Notes under the pieces: model-generated
What the model saw: the letters and a program-made list of their open reading frames with translations, nothing else
Told to the model about the DNA's origin: nothing
Database searches by the model: none
Source: Clostridium jeddahitimonense
GTDB taxonomy: Bacteria; Bacillota; Clostridia; Clostridiales; Clostridiaceae
Assembly: GCA_000753455.2 (NCBI GenBank)
Contig: LM994670.1
Location: 1,041,005 to 1,105,004, forward strand
Length of the DNA stretch: 64,000 nucleotides
Reading direction: 5' to 3'
In this document: in pieces, positions 8,190-16,767 of the stretch
How the letters are laid out: the number at the start of each line of letters is the position of its first letter
Numbering within the stretch: position 1 is the stretch's first letter
Translations under genes and position numbers: made by a program

Positions 8190-8205
8190 TTAAGAGGTGA
8201 TTTTA

Positions 8206-8850
8206 ATGAATAGAGGATTAATAGTATCATGTCAAGCGCTAGAAAATGAGCCACTTCATAGCTCATTCATAATGAGTAGAATGGCAGTAGCTGCAAAACA
8301 AGGTGGAGCAGTAGGGATTCGTGCAAATAGTGTTGAAGATATAAAGGCTATAAAAGAAGTAGTTGATCTACCGGTAATAGGAATAATAAAAATTGATTAT
8401 CCTGATATGGTACCGTATATTACTCCTACTATGACAGAAGTTGATGCATTAGTAAGCACAGGAGTAGACGTAATAGCAGTAGACGCAACAATAAATCAAG
8501 ATATAGAATTTTTAAAAGAAATATTTATAAAGTATCCAAACCAAAAGTTTATGGCTGATATTTCAACTGTGGAAGAGGGAATTAGAGCAGGAGAATTAGG
8601 ATTCCATTACGTAGGTACAACTTTAGTTGGATACACAGAGCAATCAAAGGGAATAAATAACTTTGATGTTTTAGAAGAATTAATAAAAAATTGTAAAGCA
8701 AAGATTGTAGCAGAAGGAAACTTTGATACTCCTGAAAAAGCTAGATTAGCTTTAGAAAAGGGAGCATATACAGTTGTTGTTGGTGGAGCTATAACAAGAC
8801 CACAGCTAATAACTAAGAAGTTTAATGACGAAATAATTAAGGCTTTATAA
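8206..8850 (+). CDS. nanE: N-acetylmannosamine-6-phosphate 2-epimerase
   Basis: This TIM-barrel epimerase converts ManNAc-6-P to GlcNAc-6-P in sialic acid/ManNAc catabolism. It starts [20 protein letters not shown] and carries the NanE hallmarks [31 protein letters not shown] and [10 protein letters not shown] chose ATG 8206 because the GTG three codons upstream overlaps the ribosome binding site AGAGGTG. The product has 214 residues. It is in an operon with the PTS gene and ends at the terminator at 8858. Confidence 0.93.
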   Translation: MNRGLIVSCQALENEPLHSSFIMSRMAVAAKQGGAVGIRANSVEDIKAIKEVVDLPVIGIIKIDYPDMVPYITPTMTEVDALVSTGVDVIAVDATINQDIEFLKEIFIKYPNQKFMADISTVEEGIRAGELGFHYVGTTLVGYTEQSKGINNFDVLEELIKNCKAKIVAEGNFDTPEKARLALEKGAYTVVVGGAITRPQLITKKFNDEIIKAL

Positions 8851-8857
8851 AATAGTT

Positions 8858-8896
8858 AAAGAGATAGAGATACAAACTCTATCTCTTTTATTTTTC
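8858..8896 (+). terminator. intrinsic terminator after nanE
   Basis: A 12-base stem AAAGAGATAGAG (8858-8869) pairs with 8877-8888 and is followed by a T-rich tail. It separates nanE from the RpiR gene. Confidence 0.85.
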
Positions 8897-8945
8897 TTAA
8901 ATAAATTATATAATTAGAATCAAATACAAATGTGGAGGATATCTC

Positions 8946-9749
8946 GTGGAGATTTTATGTGAAATACAAAAAAGATACAATGAGTTTTCTGATAAGGAAA
9001 AGGCGATTGCTGATTATATAATGCAATATAAAGAAGTTATAAAAAATGCTAATATAACAGATTTGGCAAAGACTATAGGTACATCAGGATCTACTATAAC
9101 TAGATTTGCTAAAAAAATCGGGTGTGAAAGCTTTGTAGATTTAAAAATAAAATTAAGTGCCAGCAAAAAAGAGAGTGATAATAATATAGACCAAAATGAT
9201 GTATTTTCATATGTTTATCAATATTATAATGAAGCTATTGAAAGAACAAAATATTTAATAGATAAAGAAACTATATTTAATATAGTTAAGGAAATAAAAA
9301 AAGCTAGAAATATATACATATATGGTGTTGGAAGTTCAGGATTAACAGCTGATGAAATGATGCAAAGGTTACTAAGAATGGGCTTTAATACATTAAGCAT
9401 ATCAGACTCACATATGATGATAATTAATAGTTCTATAGTTTCTGAGAAAGATTTAGTTATAGGTTTATCAATAGGGGGAGAAACTAAAGAGGTTGTTCAG
9501 GCTCTTAGAGTTTGCAAGGAAAATGAAGCTAAAGTAATTGCTATAACAAGCTTTGAAGGAAGTTCTATAACAAAATATTCAGATATAAATCTTATGGTAT
9601 ATAACCCTAAATTTATAGATAAAAATAGATTTATTAATAGTCAATTTTCAGTTATGTACGTTTTAGATTTAATTTCAATGGTTCTATTAAAAGATGAAAA
9701 CTTAAGAGAGAAAATGCAAATAACTATTGATGCAATAATAAAAGAGTAA
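8946..9749 (+). CDS. MurR/RpiR family transcriptional regulator
   Basis: This 267-residue regulator has an N-terminal HTH_6 domain (1-75; ADYIMQYKE, then TSGSTITRFAKKIGCESF as recognition helix) and a C-terminal SIS sugar-phosphate-binding domain (about 115-250; YGVGSSGLTADEM, GLSIGGETKEVV). GTG start seven bases after GGAGG. By position it should control the PTS-nanE operon, probably sensing ManNAc-6-P or GlcNAc-6-P, as NanR of Clostridium perfringens does (family knowledge). Palindromes in the PTS promoter (6570-6611) are candidate sites. Confidence 0.9.
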   Translation: MEILCEIQKRYNEFSDKEKAIADYIMQYKEVIKNANITDLAKTIGTSGSTITRFAKKIGCESFVDLKIKLSASKKESDNNIDQNDVFSYVYQYYNEAIERTKYLIDKETIFNIVKEIKKARNIYIYGVGSSGLTADEMMQRLLRMGFNTLSISDSHMMIINSSIVSEKDLVIGLSIGGETKEVVQALRVCKENEAKVIAITSFEGSSITKYSDINLMVYNPKFIDKNRFINSQFSVMYVLDLISMVLLKDENLREKMQITIDAIIKE

Positions 9750-9786
9750 TTATTTAATAAAAGTATTATGTGTAAGGGTGAGTTAT

Positions 9787-10161
9787 ATGATAAAGGTAGT
9801 AGCAGCAATATTAGAAAAAGAAAATAAGATACTTATAGCTAAAAAGAGAGAAGGAAAGCCTCTAGCAGGTCTATGGGAATTTCCAGGTGGAAAGATTGAA
9901 GAGGGTGAAACGCCAGAAGAAAGTCTTATTCGTGAGCTTATGGAAGAGATGAATATAAAGGTCAGAGTTAATGAATATGTTGGAGAGAGCATATATGATT
10001 ATGGTGATGGTAAAGTTATTTCTTTAAAAGGTTTTACTGCAGAGATTATTGAAGGTGATATTAAGCTTACTGACCATGATGAATATAAATGGGTTACTTT
10101 AGAAGAAATATGTAATTATAGGATTGCGCCTGCAGATATACCGCTAATAAGTAATATATAA
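9787..10161 (+). CDS. Nudix hydrolase, MutT-like
   Basis: This is a 124-residue single-domain Nudix protein. The box reads GGKIEEGETPEESLIRELMEEM with all metal-binding Glu present, preceded by GLWEFP, the substrate-site signature of MutT/8-oxo-dGTP pyrophosphatases. KWVTLEEI and the C-terminal LP..I segment fit MutT. ATG at 9787 lies eight bases after AAGGG; the GTG at 9778 overlaps that site and is unlikely. It probably sanitises the nucleotide pool. Cotranscription with the RpiR gene is possible (37-base gap). Confidence 0.85.
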   Translation: MIKVVAAILEKENKILIAKKREGKPLAGLWEFPGGKIEEGETPEESLIRELMEEMNIKVRVNEYVGESIYDYGDGKVISLKGFTAEIIEGDIKLTDHDEYKWVTLEEICNYRIAPADIPLISNI

Positions 10162-10261
10162 TTCTTTTATAAAATATGATAGCGATAGTAGATAAATACT
10201 TTAAGATGATGATTTTTTATAATTAAAAACTTACATATAGTATGAGGGTTATGGGAGGATT

Positions 10262-11062
10262 ATGTTATATAAAGTAGGAGAATTAGCAGAATTGTTTGGA
10301 ATAAGTCCTCAAACAATTCATCATTATGAAAAATTAGGACTTATTGAACCTAAAAGAGATGGGATAAATAGATATAGGTATTTTGATGAGTATGATTTTC
10401 AAAAGTTAGGAACTATTAAGAGGTTAAGAAATGCAGGATTTCCTTTGAAGGATAGTGCATCAGTTTATCATAGGCAGAATGAGCAAGATGTATATTGGCA
10501 ATATAAACAAAGAAGAAGAGAAGTGATGGAAGAAATAGAGCATCAGCTTAAATTAGTGGAACAACTTGATTTTTACATAGATAAGTTAGATGAGTTAAAT
10601 AATGGAGAAGACAGCTTTAAAGTATGTGAAATGGATAGTTTTTATAGATATAATGTTACAAAAGAAAAAGAGGGAATAATACTAACTAAGAAGATGATAG
10701 AAGAGTGTACAGAGTGGTATCAAAACCTTTTTTTTACTACTACATCAATTATGTTTAATTTCAAGGATGGAGTATTTGGTAATTATTCTGTTGGAGTTAT
10801 AGCAGAGAAGAAAATATTTAATAGGTTTATTACTGCAAAAAGTGATGATATTAGTGAGATAGAAAGGGGCTTATTTGCTGTTAAACTTTTCAAGTATTTT
10901 AACAATATTGATATTGATAATATGCAAAGTGAATGTTGGAAATTCTTAAGAACAACTAATTATGAATTGCGAGCAAATCCTTTTACACGGCTTATTAGCA
11001 CATGTAAGGATGAAAATGATAATAAAGTTAATGTAGTTGAACTTATATTACCAATAAAATAA
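10262..11062 (+). CDS. MerR family transcriptional regulator
   Basis: This 266-residue protein has a classic MerR winged helix at 1-70 (YKVGELAELFGISPQTIHHYEKLGLI, split by RYRYFDEYDFQKLGTIKRLRNAGF) and a coiled-coil dimer helix at about 75-115. A long C-terminal region of about 150 residues resembles GyrI-like effector-binding domains. ATG follows GGGAGG. The next gene, 124 bases downstream, has a promoter with a 19-base spacer typical of MerR activation, so the regulator most likely controls that reductase. The ligand is unknown. Confidence 0.88.
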   Translation: MLYKVGELAELFGISPQTIHHYEKLGLIEPKRDGINRYRYFDEYDFQKLGTIKRLRNAGFPLKDSASVYHRQNEQDVYWQYKQRRREVMEEIEHQLKLVEQLDFYIDKLDELNNGEDSFKVCEMDSFYRYNVTKEKEGIILTKKMIEECTEWYQNLFFTTTSIMFNFKDGVFGNYSVGVIAEKKIFNRFITAKSDDISEIERGLFAVKLFKYFNNIDIDNMQSECWKFLRTTNYELRANPFTRLISTCKDENDNKVNVVELILPIK

Positions 11063-11089
11063 GTGTATAAATATTGTTAAAAAAATATC

Positions 11090-11120
11090 TTGACCTTCAT
11101 ATTGATTGAGACCTTAGAAT
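11090..11120 (+). promoter_or_regulatory. MerR-type promoter with 19-base spacer
   Basis: The -35 TTGACC (11090-11095) and -10 TAGAAT (11115-11120) are separated by 19 bases rather than 17. Such elongated spacers are the signature of promoters twisted open by MerR proteins. The dyad inside the spacer is weak by eye. Confidence 0.65.
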
Positions 11121-11186
11121 TTATATTGTGAAAAGCACTACATTATGTGAGTGTATAAATAATGTTTTAACTTAGGGGGGAAAGAT

Positions 11187-13298
11187 ATGAAGAGAAAATT
11201 AATTACTAGTATTTTAATCGTTAGTATGATTATGTCTTTAGTATCATGTACAAACAATTCTGGTAGTCAAGCAGGAGGACAACTTAAAGCAGGTGAATAT
11301 ACAGGCACCGCTAATGGATTTGGTGGAGAGATAAAAGCTGTAGTAACAGTTGCTGGAGGAAAAATTACTGATGTTGTTCTTACTGGAGATAAGGAGACTA
11401 AAGAAATAGGTGGAGCTGCATTAGATCAGTTACAAAAAGCTATTATAGAAAAAAATAGTGCAGATATTGAAGTTGTTTCAGGAGCAACTATAACATCAAA
11501 TGCAGTTATTGATGCTATAAATTTAGCATTAAATGATGCTAAGGGAATAGAAACAGAAGAAAGTACCGTTAAAGATGGAAAATATCTAACAAAGGCAATG
11601 GGACATGAGGATTATATATACGTTACAACAATGTTTAAAGATGGTGCTATAGTAAGCTGTGAAGTAACATCTCATGAGGAAACTATGGGGATAGGTAACT
11701 ATGCAACTGCAAGGATGCCGAAGAAAATTGTTGAAAGCCAAAGTTTGAATGCTGATGCCGTATCAGGGGCAACTGTATCTTCAAATGCAGTAAAGGCTGC
11801 TGTAACTCAAGCTATAAAGGATGCAGGAGGCAGTGTAGCTACTTTTCAAAAAGAAGTTGAACAAGCACCTCTTAGCACTGAAGTTGTTGAAGAAAAATAT
11901 GATGTAGTAGTTGTTGGAGCAGGAACAGCAGGGCTTATTACAGCAAATAGATTAGCTGAAGAAGGCAAAAATGTAATAGTATTTGAAAAGATGGATATTC
12001 CGGGTGGTTCTATGGCAACTACATATAGTGGAATAATGAATTCTTATTCAGAACTTGGTAAAAACTATGGTCTTGGCAGAGAACAAGAGAGTGCTAGTTG
12101 GAATAAAGAATTGCTTATGCCTGTATTTGAAAATTATATAAATGAAGAATACGATAGATTTGATAAAGCACAACCATACCAAAATGTTATGATGGATGCA
12201 TCAGGAAAAGTTGTAGACTGGTTACATGATATGGGGGTTGGATTTGCTTCAATGGGTAACTTTGAAGGTGGACTACAATATGGATTTACACCATATCTTG
12301 CACCTGGTTGTTATCAAGGGGGAGCAGGATATGCATTAATGTTTTTAGCTCAAAGACTTGAACAAAGAGAGACAAAGGTTGTATATTCTACACCAGTAAC
12401 TGAATTGACAACAAATGAAAATGGTGATGTAACAGGAGTTATTGCAAAAGGTAAAGACGGTAAGACATGGAATATAACTGCTGATGCTGTTGTAATGGCA
12501 ACAGGTGGATTTGCTTCTAACCAAGAAATGATTGAAGAATATTATCCACAATATGCTAAGTATAAGTTTAATAGTGTTGCAGCAAGTACTGGAGAAGGAA
12601 TTAAAATGGCGGAAGAGGCTGGAGCAGCGATAGAGTGCATGGGGCGTCCGTTAGGAGCATTTATGTCTGAATATGGATCAAACTATGAATTAGCATTTAT
12701 GCACAGTTCTACCCCTGGAATAATAGTAAATGTAAATGGTGATCAGTTTGGAAATATAATGAAGAGTAATCACAAAACATTGGCTGAAGCGCTTGTAGAT
12801 CCAAAAAATGGAGAAACATTCTACTATGTATTTGATGATTCAGCGGCAGAGTCAACCAAAGATTTTGATGCCTATGGACTTTCATATAAATCAATTTTTG
12901 AAAGAGATCAAGTTAAGAGATATGATTCTGTAGCTGATGCTGCAAAGGAATTAAACCTTCCAAATCTTGAAGAAACAATCAAGAAAAACAATGAATTAGC
13001 TCTTGCAGGAGAAGCTGATGAATTTGGAAGAAAAGGGTTACCTTACATTGAAACACGCGATGGTATTTGGATGTTAAGAGTTATTCCTACATTCTATTTA
13101 ACTACAGGAGGAGTAGCTATAGATTTAGATGCTAGAGTCCTAAATGAGGAAGGTAAAGCAATAAAAGGACTATATGCAGCAGGGGATGTAACAGGCTCTA
13201 TTGAAGAAAAAGATGGTAAGGAATATGGTAATGGATTTGATGCTGCGTTAACTTATGGATATGTTGTTGCAGATACAATTATAGAAGATTTAAAATAA
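11187..13298 (+). CDS. exported FMN-binding / FAD-dependent reductase lipoprotein (fumarate/urocanate reductase family)
   Basis: This 703-residue lipoprotein has its signal cleaved before Cys21 (LVSC). Two FMN_bind domains follow (about 30-115 and 125-215). They contain SGATITS and DAVSGATVSS, the ApbE-type covalent FMN attachment sites at Thr; the first lacks the usual Asp before SGAT. From about 232 the protein is a flavocytochrome-c-like FAD domain (VVVVGAGTAGLI) ending GLYAAGDVTGS...NGFDAALTYG. It probably accepts electrons outside the membrane and reduces an enoate such as fumarate, urocanate or a cinnamate; the substrate is not identifiable. It lies behind a MerR-type promoter. Confidence 0.85.
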   Translation: MKRKLITSILIVSMIMSLVSCTNNSGSQAGGQLKAGEYTGTANGFGGEIKAVVTVAGGKITDVVLTGDKETKEIGGAALDQLQKAIIEKNSADIEVVSGATITSNAVIDAINLALNDAKGIETEESTVKDGKYLTKAMGHEDYIYVTTMFKDGAIVSCEVTSHEETMGIGNYATARMPKKIVESQSLNADAVSGATVSSNAVKAAVTQAIKDAGGSVATFQKEVEQAPLSTEVVEEKYDVVVVGAGTAGLITANRLAEEGKNVIVFEKMDIPGGSMATTYSGIMNSYSELGKNYGLGREQESASWNKELLMPVFENYINEEYDRFDKAQPYQNVMMDASGKVVDWLHDMGVGFASMGNFEGGLQYGFTPYLAPGCYQGGAGYALMFLAQRLEQRETKVVYSTPVTELTTNENGDVTGVIAKGKDGKTWNITADAVVMATGGFASNQEMIEEYYPQYAKYKFNSVAASTGEGIKMAEEAGAAIECMGRPLGAFMSEYGSNYELAFMHSSTPGIIVNVNGDQFGNIMKSNHKTLAEALVDPKNGETFYYVFDDSAAESTKDFDAYGLSYKSIFERDQVKRYDSVADAAKELNLPNLEETIKKNNELALAGEADEFGRKGLPYIETRDGIWMLRVIPTFYLTTGGVAIDLDARVLNEEGKAIKGLYAAGDVTGSIEEKDGKEYGNGFDAALTYGYVVADTIIEDLK

Positions 13299-13306
13299 AA
13301 CACATT

Positions 13307-13347
13307 AAAAGCAATAAGATTACTTAGTATCTTATTGCTTTTTTATT
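13307..13347 (+). terminator. intrinsic terminator after reductase gene
   Basis: A 14-base stem AAAAGCAATAAGAT (13307-13320) pairs with 13329-13342 and is followed by T-rich sequence. Confidence 0.9.
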
Positions 13348-13439
13348 TTAATAGATTAGAGGAGTTTTTAACAATAATAATTAATAGTGTAATTAAGAGT
13401 CAAATAATAATTAATAATAAATGAATAATAATTTATAAT

Positions 13440-13485
13440 ACCTCATATCGATGTTATATACGGTGATTTGTTTTAAATATGAGGT
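13440..13485 (+). promoter_or_regulatory. leader hairpin covering the ribosome binding site
   Basis: ACCTCATAT (13440-13448) is exactly complementary to ATATGAGGT (13477-13485). The second arm contains the GAGGTG ribosome binding site of the gene at 13492. Pairing would hide the site, so translation could be regulated (inference). Confidence 0.5.
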
Positions 13486-13491
13486 GAAAAT

Positions 13492-13833
13492 ATGGGGTTA
13501 TTAAATTTAGGGTTAGTTTTAGGATCAGGAATAGCTTTAGTAGGGGGATTAGACTGTTTAAAAAGGAAACTATTAATAGTTTTTAAAAGATGGGATAAGC
13601 TTGGATTAAATAAATATAGAATAAAACGTTACTATAAAGAAGGTAATTCTCTTGTTATGATTATAGAAGTAGCTATTGGAGGAAGCTTAAGCGATTTAAA
13701 AAGTTATAGTGGAAAAATAGAAAAAGCATATGGATGCAAATGTGAAATAGAAGATGTAGAATGTAGTAAATACATTACTGTAATATTAAATTATGATAAT
13801 CTATCTGAGATTCAAGAAAGTCAGGCTTTTTAA
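13492..13833 (+). CDS. hypothetical protein with N-terminal membrane segment
   Basis: This 113-residue protein has a hydrophobic N-terminus (MGLLNLGLVLGSGIALVGG), a basic stretch (LKRKLLIVFKRW) and a soluble alpha/beta part containing GGSLSDLKSYSGKIEKAYGC and YITVILNY. The latter faintly resembles the segment before FtsK/SpoIIIE motor domains of mobile elements, but no ATPase follows, so I do not assign it. ATG follows GAGGTG, which lies inside a hairpin. It is flanked by AT-rich intergenic DNA on both sides. Confidence 0.55.
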   Translation: MGLLNLGLVLGSGIALVGGLDCLKRKLLIVFKRWDKLGLNKYRIKRYYKEGNSLVMIIEVAIGGSLSDLKSYSGKIEKAYGCKCEIEDVECSKYITVILNYDNLSEIQESQAF

Positions 13834-13978
13834 TTAGCTGTATTATAGCTTTGTTAATTTAATAGAATAAGATCTTCTATAGCCTAGTTATTTAATATTA
13901 ACGTTTTATTATTTTTATTTTGTAGTATAATTATAAGAAAAATATTAAACAGAATATTATAAAATCTAGGGGGAGAAT

Positions 13979-14356
13979 ATGATAACAGCAATAATTGGGA
14001 GTATTACTATTAGTTTTATAGCAATTCTATATATTACATTAGTTTTAGGATTACCTTATGGTGAATTTGCTATGGGTGGAAAGTATACAGTTATGCCTAA
14101 ATCCATGAGAGTTATGTGTGGTATATCTGTATTTGTACAAATATTTGCAATGATAATATTATTACAAACAGGAAATGTACTTGCTACTAAGATACCTGAT
14201 AATGTAGCTAAGATTGGCTGCTATGTTTTTGCAGCTTATCTAGTTTTAAATACAATTATGAACGCTATATCTAAGAGCAAAAAAGAAAAGTATATAATGA
14301 CACCATTAGCAGCTATAACAGCTATTTGCTTTTTTATAACTGCAATGGGAGCATAA
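13979..14356 (+). CDS. hypothetical four-helix membrane protein
   Basis: This 125-residue protein has four predicted membrane helices (about 2-24, 47-67, 80-96, 104-123). The loop YGEFAMGGKYTVMPKSMR lies between helices 1 and 2, and the loop between helices 3 and 4 is Lys-rich. ATG follows GGGGGAG at good spacing, and a strong terminator follows. I do not recognise a named family. The neighbours give no functional clue. Confidence 0.65.
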   Translation: MITAIIGSITISFIAILYITLVLGLPYGEFAMGGKYTVMPKSMRVMCGISVFVQIFAMIILLQTGNVLATKIPDNVAKIGCYVFAAYLVLNTIMNAISKSKKEKYIMTPLAAITAICFFITAMGA

Positions 14357-14372
14357 AACATATAATTTGATT

Positions 14373-14410
14373 AGGGCGATAATATTATATTATCGCCCTC
14401 TTAATATTTT
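14373..14410 (+). terminator. intrinsic terminator
   Basis: A 12-base stem AGGGCGATAATA (14373-14384) pairs with 14388-14399 around a three-base loop. A T-rich tail follows. No gene or clear regulatory motif is seen in the remaining 190 bases before 14597. Confidence 0.9.
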
Positions 14411-14596
14411 TAGGAGTAAAAATATTAAATTTAGTGAGATGTTTTTTGAATTCATAATTAGTTTAACAACCTTTCCAAAATAAATTCATTATAAAATAAT
14501 TTTTTTTACAAATACTAAAGAATGTGTAGAAAAATGTAACAAAATATCTAAAAAGCTATTTTAGTAAATCTAATCAAATGAAGGAAAGGGATTTTT

Positions 14597-16513
14597 ATGA
14601 AAAACAAATTACCTAAAGAGGCTTACGGTGGAGTACATGGAAAGGATTATGTTCCATTTGTAACTGATAAGTCTAAAAAAGGAGTAAATGTGGCAGTGAT
14701 GATAATTGGAGTTGTTTTAGCTGCCGTATTTGCAGCATCTACAGCTTATTCTGGTATGAAATCAGGATTAACAGTTGCTGCAGGAATTCCAGGAGCTATA
14801 ATAGGTTCAATGCTTGTAGGAGTCTTTGCTAAAAAGAAAGGAATCCTTGGTAAGAATATTATTCAAGGTATGTCTAGTGGTGGAGAATCTATAGCAAGTG
14901 GTATGATTTATGTATTACCAGCAGTAATATTAATAGGAAGCAATGTTGGCTTCTTAGAAGGAGTAAGTGTAAGCGTTGCAGGAGCTTTATTTGGAATAGG
15001 AGCTACTTCATTAGTTTATAATTACTTGATAGTTGAGGAGCATGGTCAACTTATGTATCCTGAGTCTTTAGCTATTTCTGAAACTCTAGTTGCTTCAGAA
15101 ACTGGTGGAGATGCAATAAAGTTTATGGGAATAGGCTTTGGAATAAGTGGCATTATAAATGTTTTAACTAGTTCTTTCTTAAATGTAGTTAATAATACAA
15201 TGACTTTCTTAGGAAGTAAATTTTATAAGTGGAAGTTCTCAACAGAAGTAAATCCCCTTTTATTAGGAATTGGATTTATAGTTGGGTTAGAAGTATCTTT
15301 AACTATGTTTGCAGGATCAATATTAGCTAATTTTGGAGTTGCACCATTAATAGGTTATTTTAGTGATATGGCATCAGAAGGTATGAATTCATGGAATGAT
15401 GCAACAGTTGCTATTAATCAGATGGATGTTAATGCAATTTCAGGTGGATATGTTAAGTACATAGGTGCAGGGATGATGCTTTGTGGTGGTATTATAGGAG
15501 CAATTAAGCTTATACCAACTATAGTTGTATCTTTAAAAGAAACGTTAAAGGCTAAATCAAATTCTGGTGGCGAAAAGAATTCAGGTGAGATGATAATACT
15601 TTTAGTAGGAATTGTTCTAGCTTTTGTAGCAGGTTTCTTTATTTCAGGAAGCATTACCATGGCTATAGTAGCAGCTATTGTATCTCTTATTCTAGCCTTG
15701 TTATTCGTAATAGTTTCTGGAAGGTTAGCTGGAACTATAGGTACATCAAATCTTCCAGTATCAGGTATGACAATAGCAGCCTTAGTTATATTAACTTTAG
15801 TATTTGTAATAATGGGCTGGAAAGGTCAATCTGACAATAAGTCATTACTTTTATTTGCAGAGTTTATGGTAGTTGCTATATCAGTTGCTGGTGGATATAG
15901 TCAATCTCAAAAAGTAAGTTACATAATAGGTGGAAGTAGAAAAGAAATGAGAAACTACTTTGCTTTAGCTAGTATAGTAGGAGTAGTTGTGGTTACAGGA
16001 ACAATAATGGTTCTTGCTGATCAATTAAGAATAACAGGAGCAGATGCGCCATTTGCACTTCCTCAAGCTAACTTAATGTCTACATTAACTTCAGGTATCA
16101 TGTCAGGTAACTTACCTTGGCCAATGATTTTAGTAGGCATTGTCATAGCATTATTCTTATTTATGTTAAATCTTCCTATAATGACTATAGCAATAGGTTT
16201 CTATTTACCTATATCAACAACATCAATAATATTAGTAGGAGCTTTAATACGTTTATTTATAGAAAAAATGAGTAAGAGTGAAAAAGAGAAAGAAGTTAAG
16301 GTTTCTAATGGTATTAGTCTTTCATCAGGACTTGTTGCTGGAGGATCTATAATAGGATTATTAGGAATAATATTACAAGTTACAGGTATTATTAAACCTA
16401 GAGTCCCAGGAGGATTTTTAGGTGGAAATATGATGGCTATAATACTGTTAATTATATTAGTAGTAGCAACTACAATACCGATTATGACATCAAAAATTAA
16501 AAATAACGAGTAA
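14597..16513 (+). CDS. OPT family oligopeptide transporter
   Basis: This 638-residue membrane protein has about 15 helices. It begins KNKLPKEAYGGVHGKDYVPFV and contains AASTAYSGMKSGLTVAAGIPGAI, an IAETLVASETGG-like ISETLVASETGG segment and PESLAISE, matching the bacterial OPT/YSL family of proton-coupled peptide or metal-chelate importers. ATG follows GAAGGAAAGGG. It is a single gene ending in a 13-base-stem terminator. Substrate is unknown; peptides are the usual cargo in Clostridia. Confidence 0.9.
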   Translation: MKNKLPKEAYGGVHGKDYVPFVTDKSKKGVNVAVMIIGVVLAAVFAASTAYSGMKSGLTVAAGIPGAIIGSMLVGVFAKKKGILGKNIIQGMSSGGESIASGMIYVLPAVILIGSNVGFLEGVSVSVAGALFGIGATSLVYNYLIVEEHGQLMYPESLAISETLVASETGGDAIKFMGIGFGISGIINVLTSSFLNVVNNTMTFLGSKFYKWKFSTEVNPLLLGIGFIVGLEVSLTMFAGSILANFGVAPLIGYFSDMASEGMNSWNDATVAINQMDVNAISGGYVKYIGAGMMLCGGIIGAIKLIPTIVVSLKETLKAKSNSGGEKNSGEMIILLVGIVLAFVAGFFISGSITMAIVAAIVSLILALLFVIVSGRLAGTIGTSNLPVSGMTIAALVILTLVFVIMGWKGQSDNKSLLLFAEFMVVAISVAGGYSQSQKVSYIIGGSRKEMRNYFALASIVGVVVVTGTIMVLADQLRITGADAPFALPQANLMSTLTSGIMSGNLPWPMILVGIVIALFLFMLNLPIMTIAIGFYLPISTTSIILVGALIRLFIEKMSKSEKEKEVKVSNGISLSSGLVAGGSIIGLLGIILQVTGIIKPRVPGGFLGGNMMAIILLIILVVATTIPIMTSKIKNNE

Positions 16514-16514
16514 T

Positions 16515-16546
16515 AAAAATAAAGTGCTTTGCACTTTATTTTTTTG
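16515..16546 (+). terminator. intrinsic terminator after OPT gene
   Basis: A 13-base stem AAAAATAAAGTGC (16515-16527) pairs with 16531-16543 around a TTT loop. The core is the same as the terminator at 22522. Confidence 0.92.
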
Positions 16547-16553
16547 TCGAAAA

Positions 16554-16582
16554 TTGAAATAATATATGCTTTTCTATATACT
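16554..16582 (+). promoter_or_regulatory. candidate upstream promoter of PRD regulator
   Basis: TTGAAA (16554-16559), a 17-base spacer and TATACT (16577-16582). It would give a leader of about 180 bases that includes the inverted repeats at 16614-16731. Confidence 0.45.
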
Positions 16583-16626
16583 ATAATTAAATGTAATAGA
16601 AGAATTTTAAAAGTACGCTTGCTCAA

Positions 16627-16645
16627 TTTCCTAACTAATAGGAAA
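16627..16645. promoter_or_regulatory. operator dyad 1 (TTTCCTA-N5-TAGGAAA)
   Basis: A perfect 7-base inverted repeat with a 5-base centre lies 8 bases upstream of the -35 at 16654. The same dyad and distance occur at 19365, and a variant occurs at 21121. It is the probable autoregulatory site of the PRD regulator. Confidence 0.75.
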
Positions 16646-16653
16646 AAGAATAT

Positions 16654-16682
16654 TTGAATCGTTACTAAAGCTTTATTAAAAT
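16654..16682 (+). promoter_or_regulatory. promoter of PRD regulator
   Basis: TTGAAT (16654-16659), a 17-base spacer and TAAAAT (16677-16682). The gap to the upstream dyad is 8 bases, the same as at the two other promoters of the cluster. Confidence 0.6.
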
Positions 16683-16767
16683 TTACTTAAAGTGATTAGT
16701 AACAATCTAATCATTAAAGTGAGCTAGCGTATATTTGTATATGATAATAGGTAATGAGAGGTGCGCT

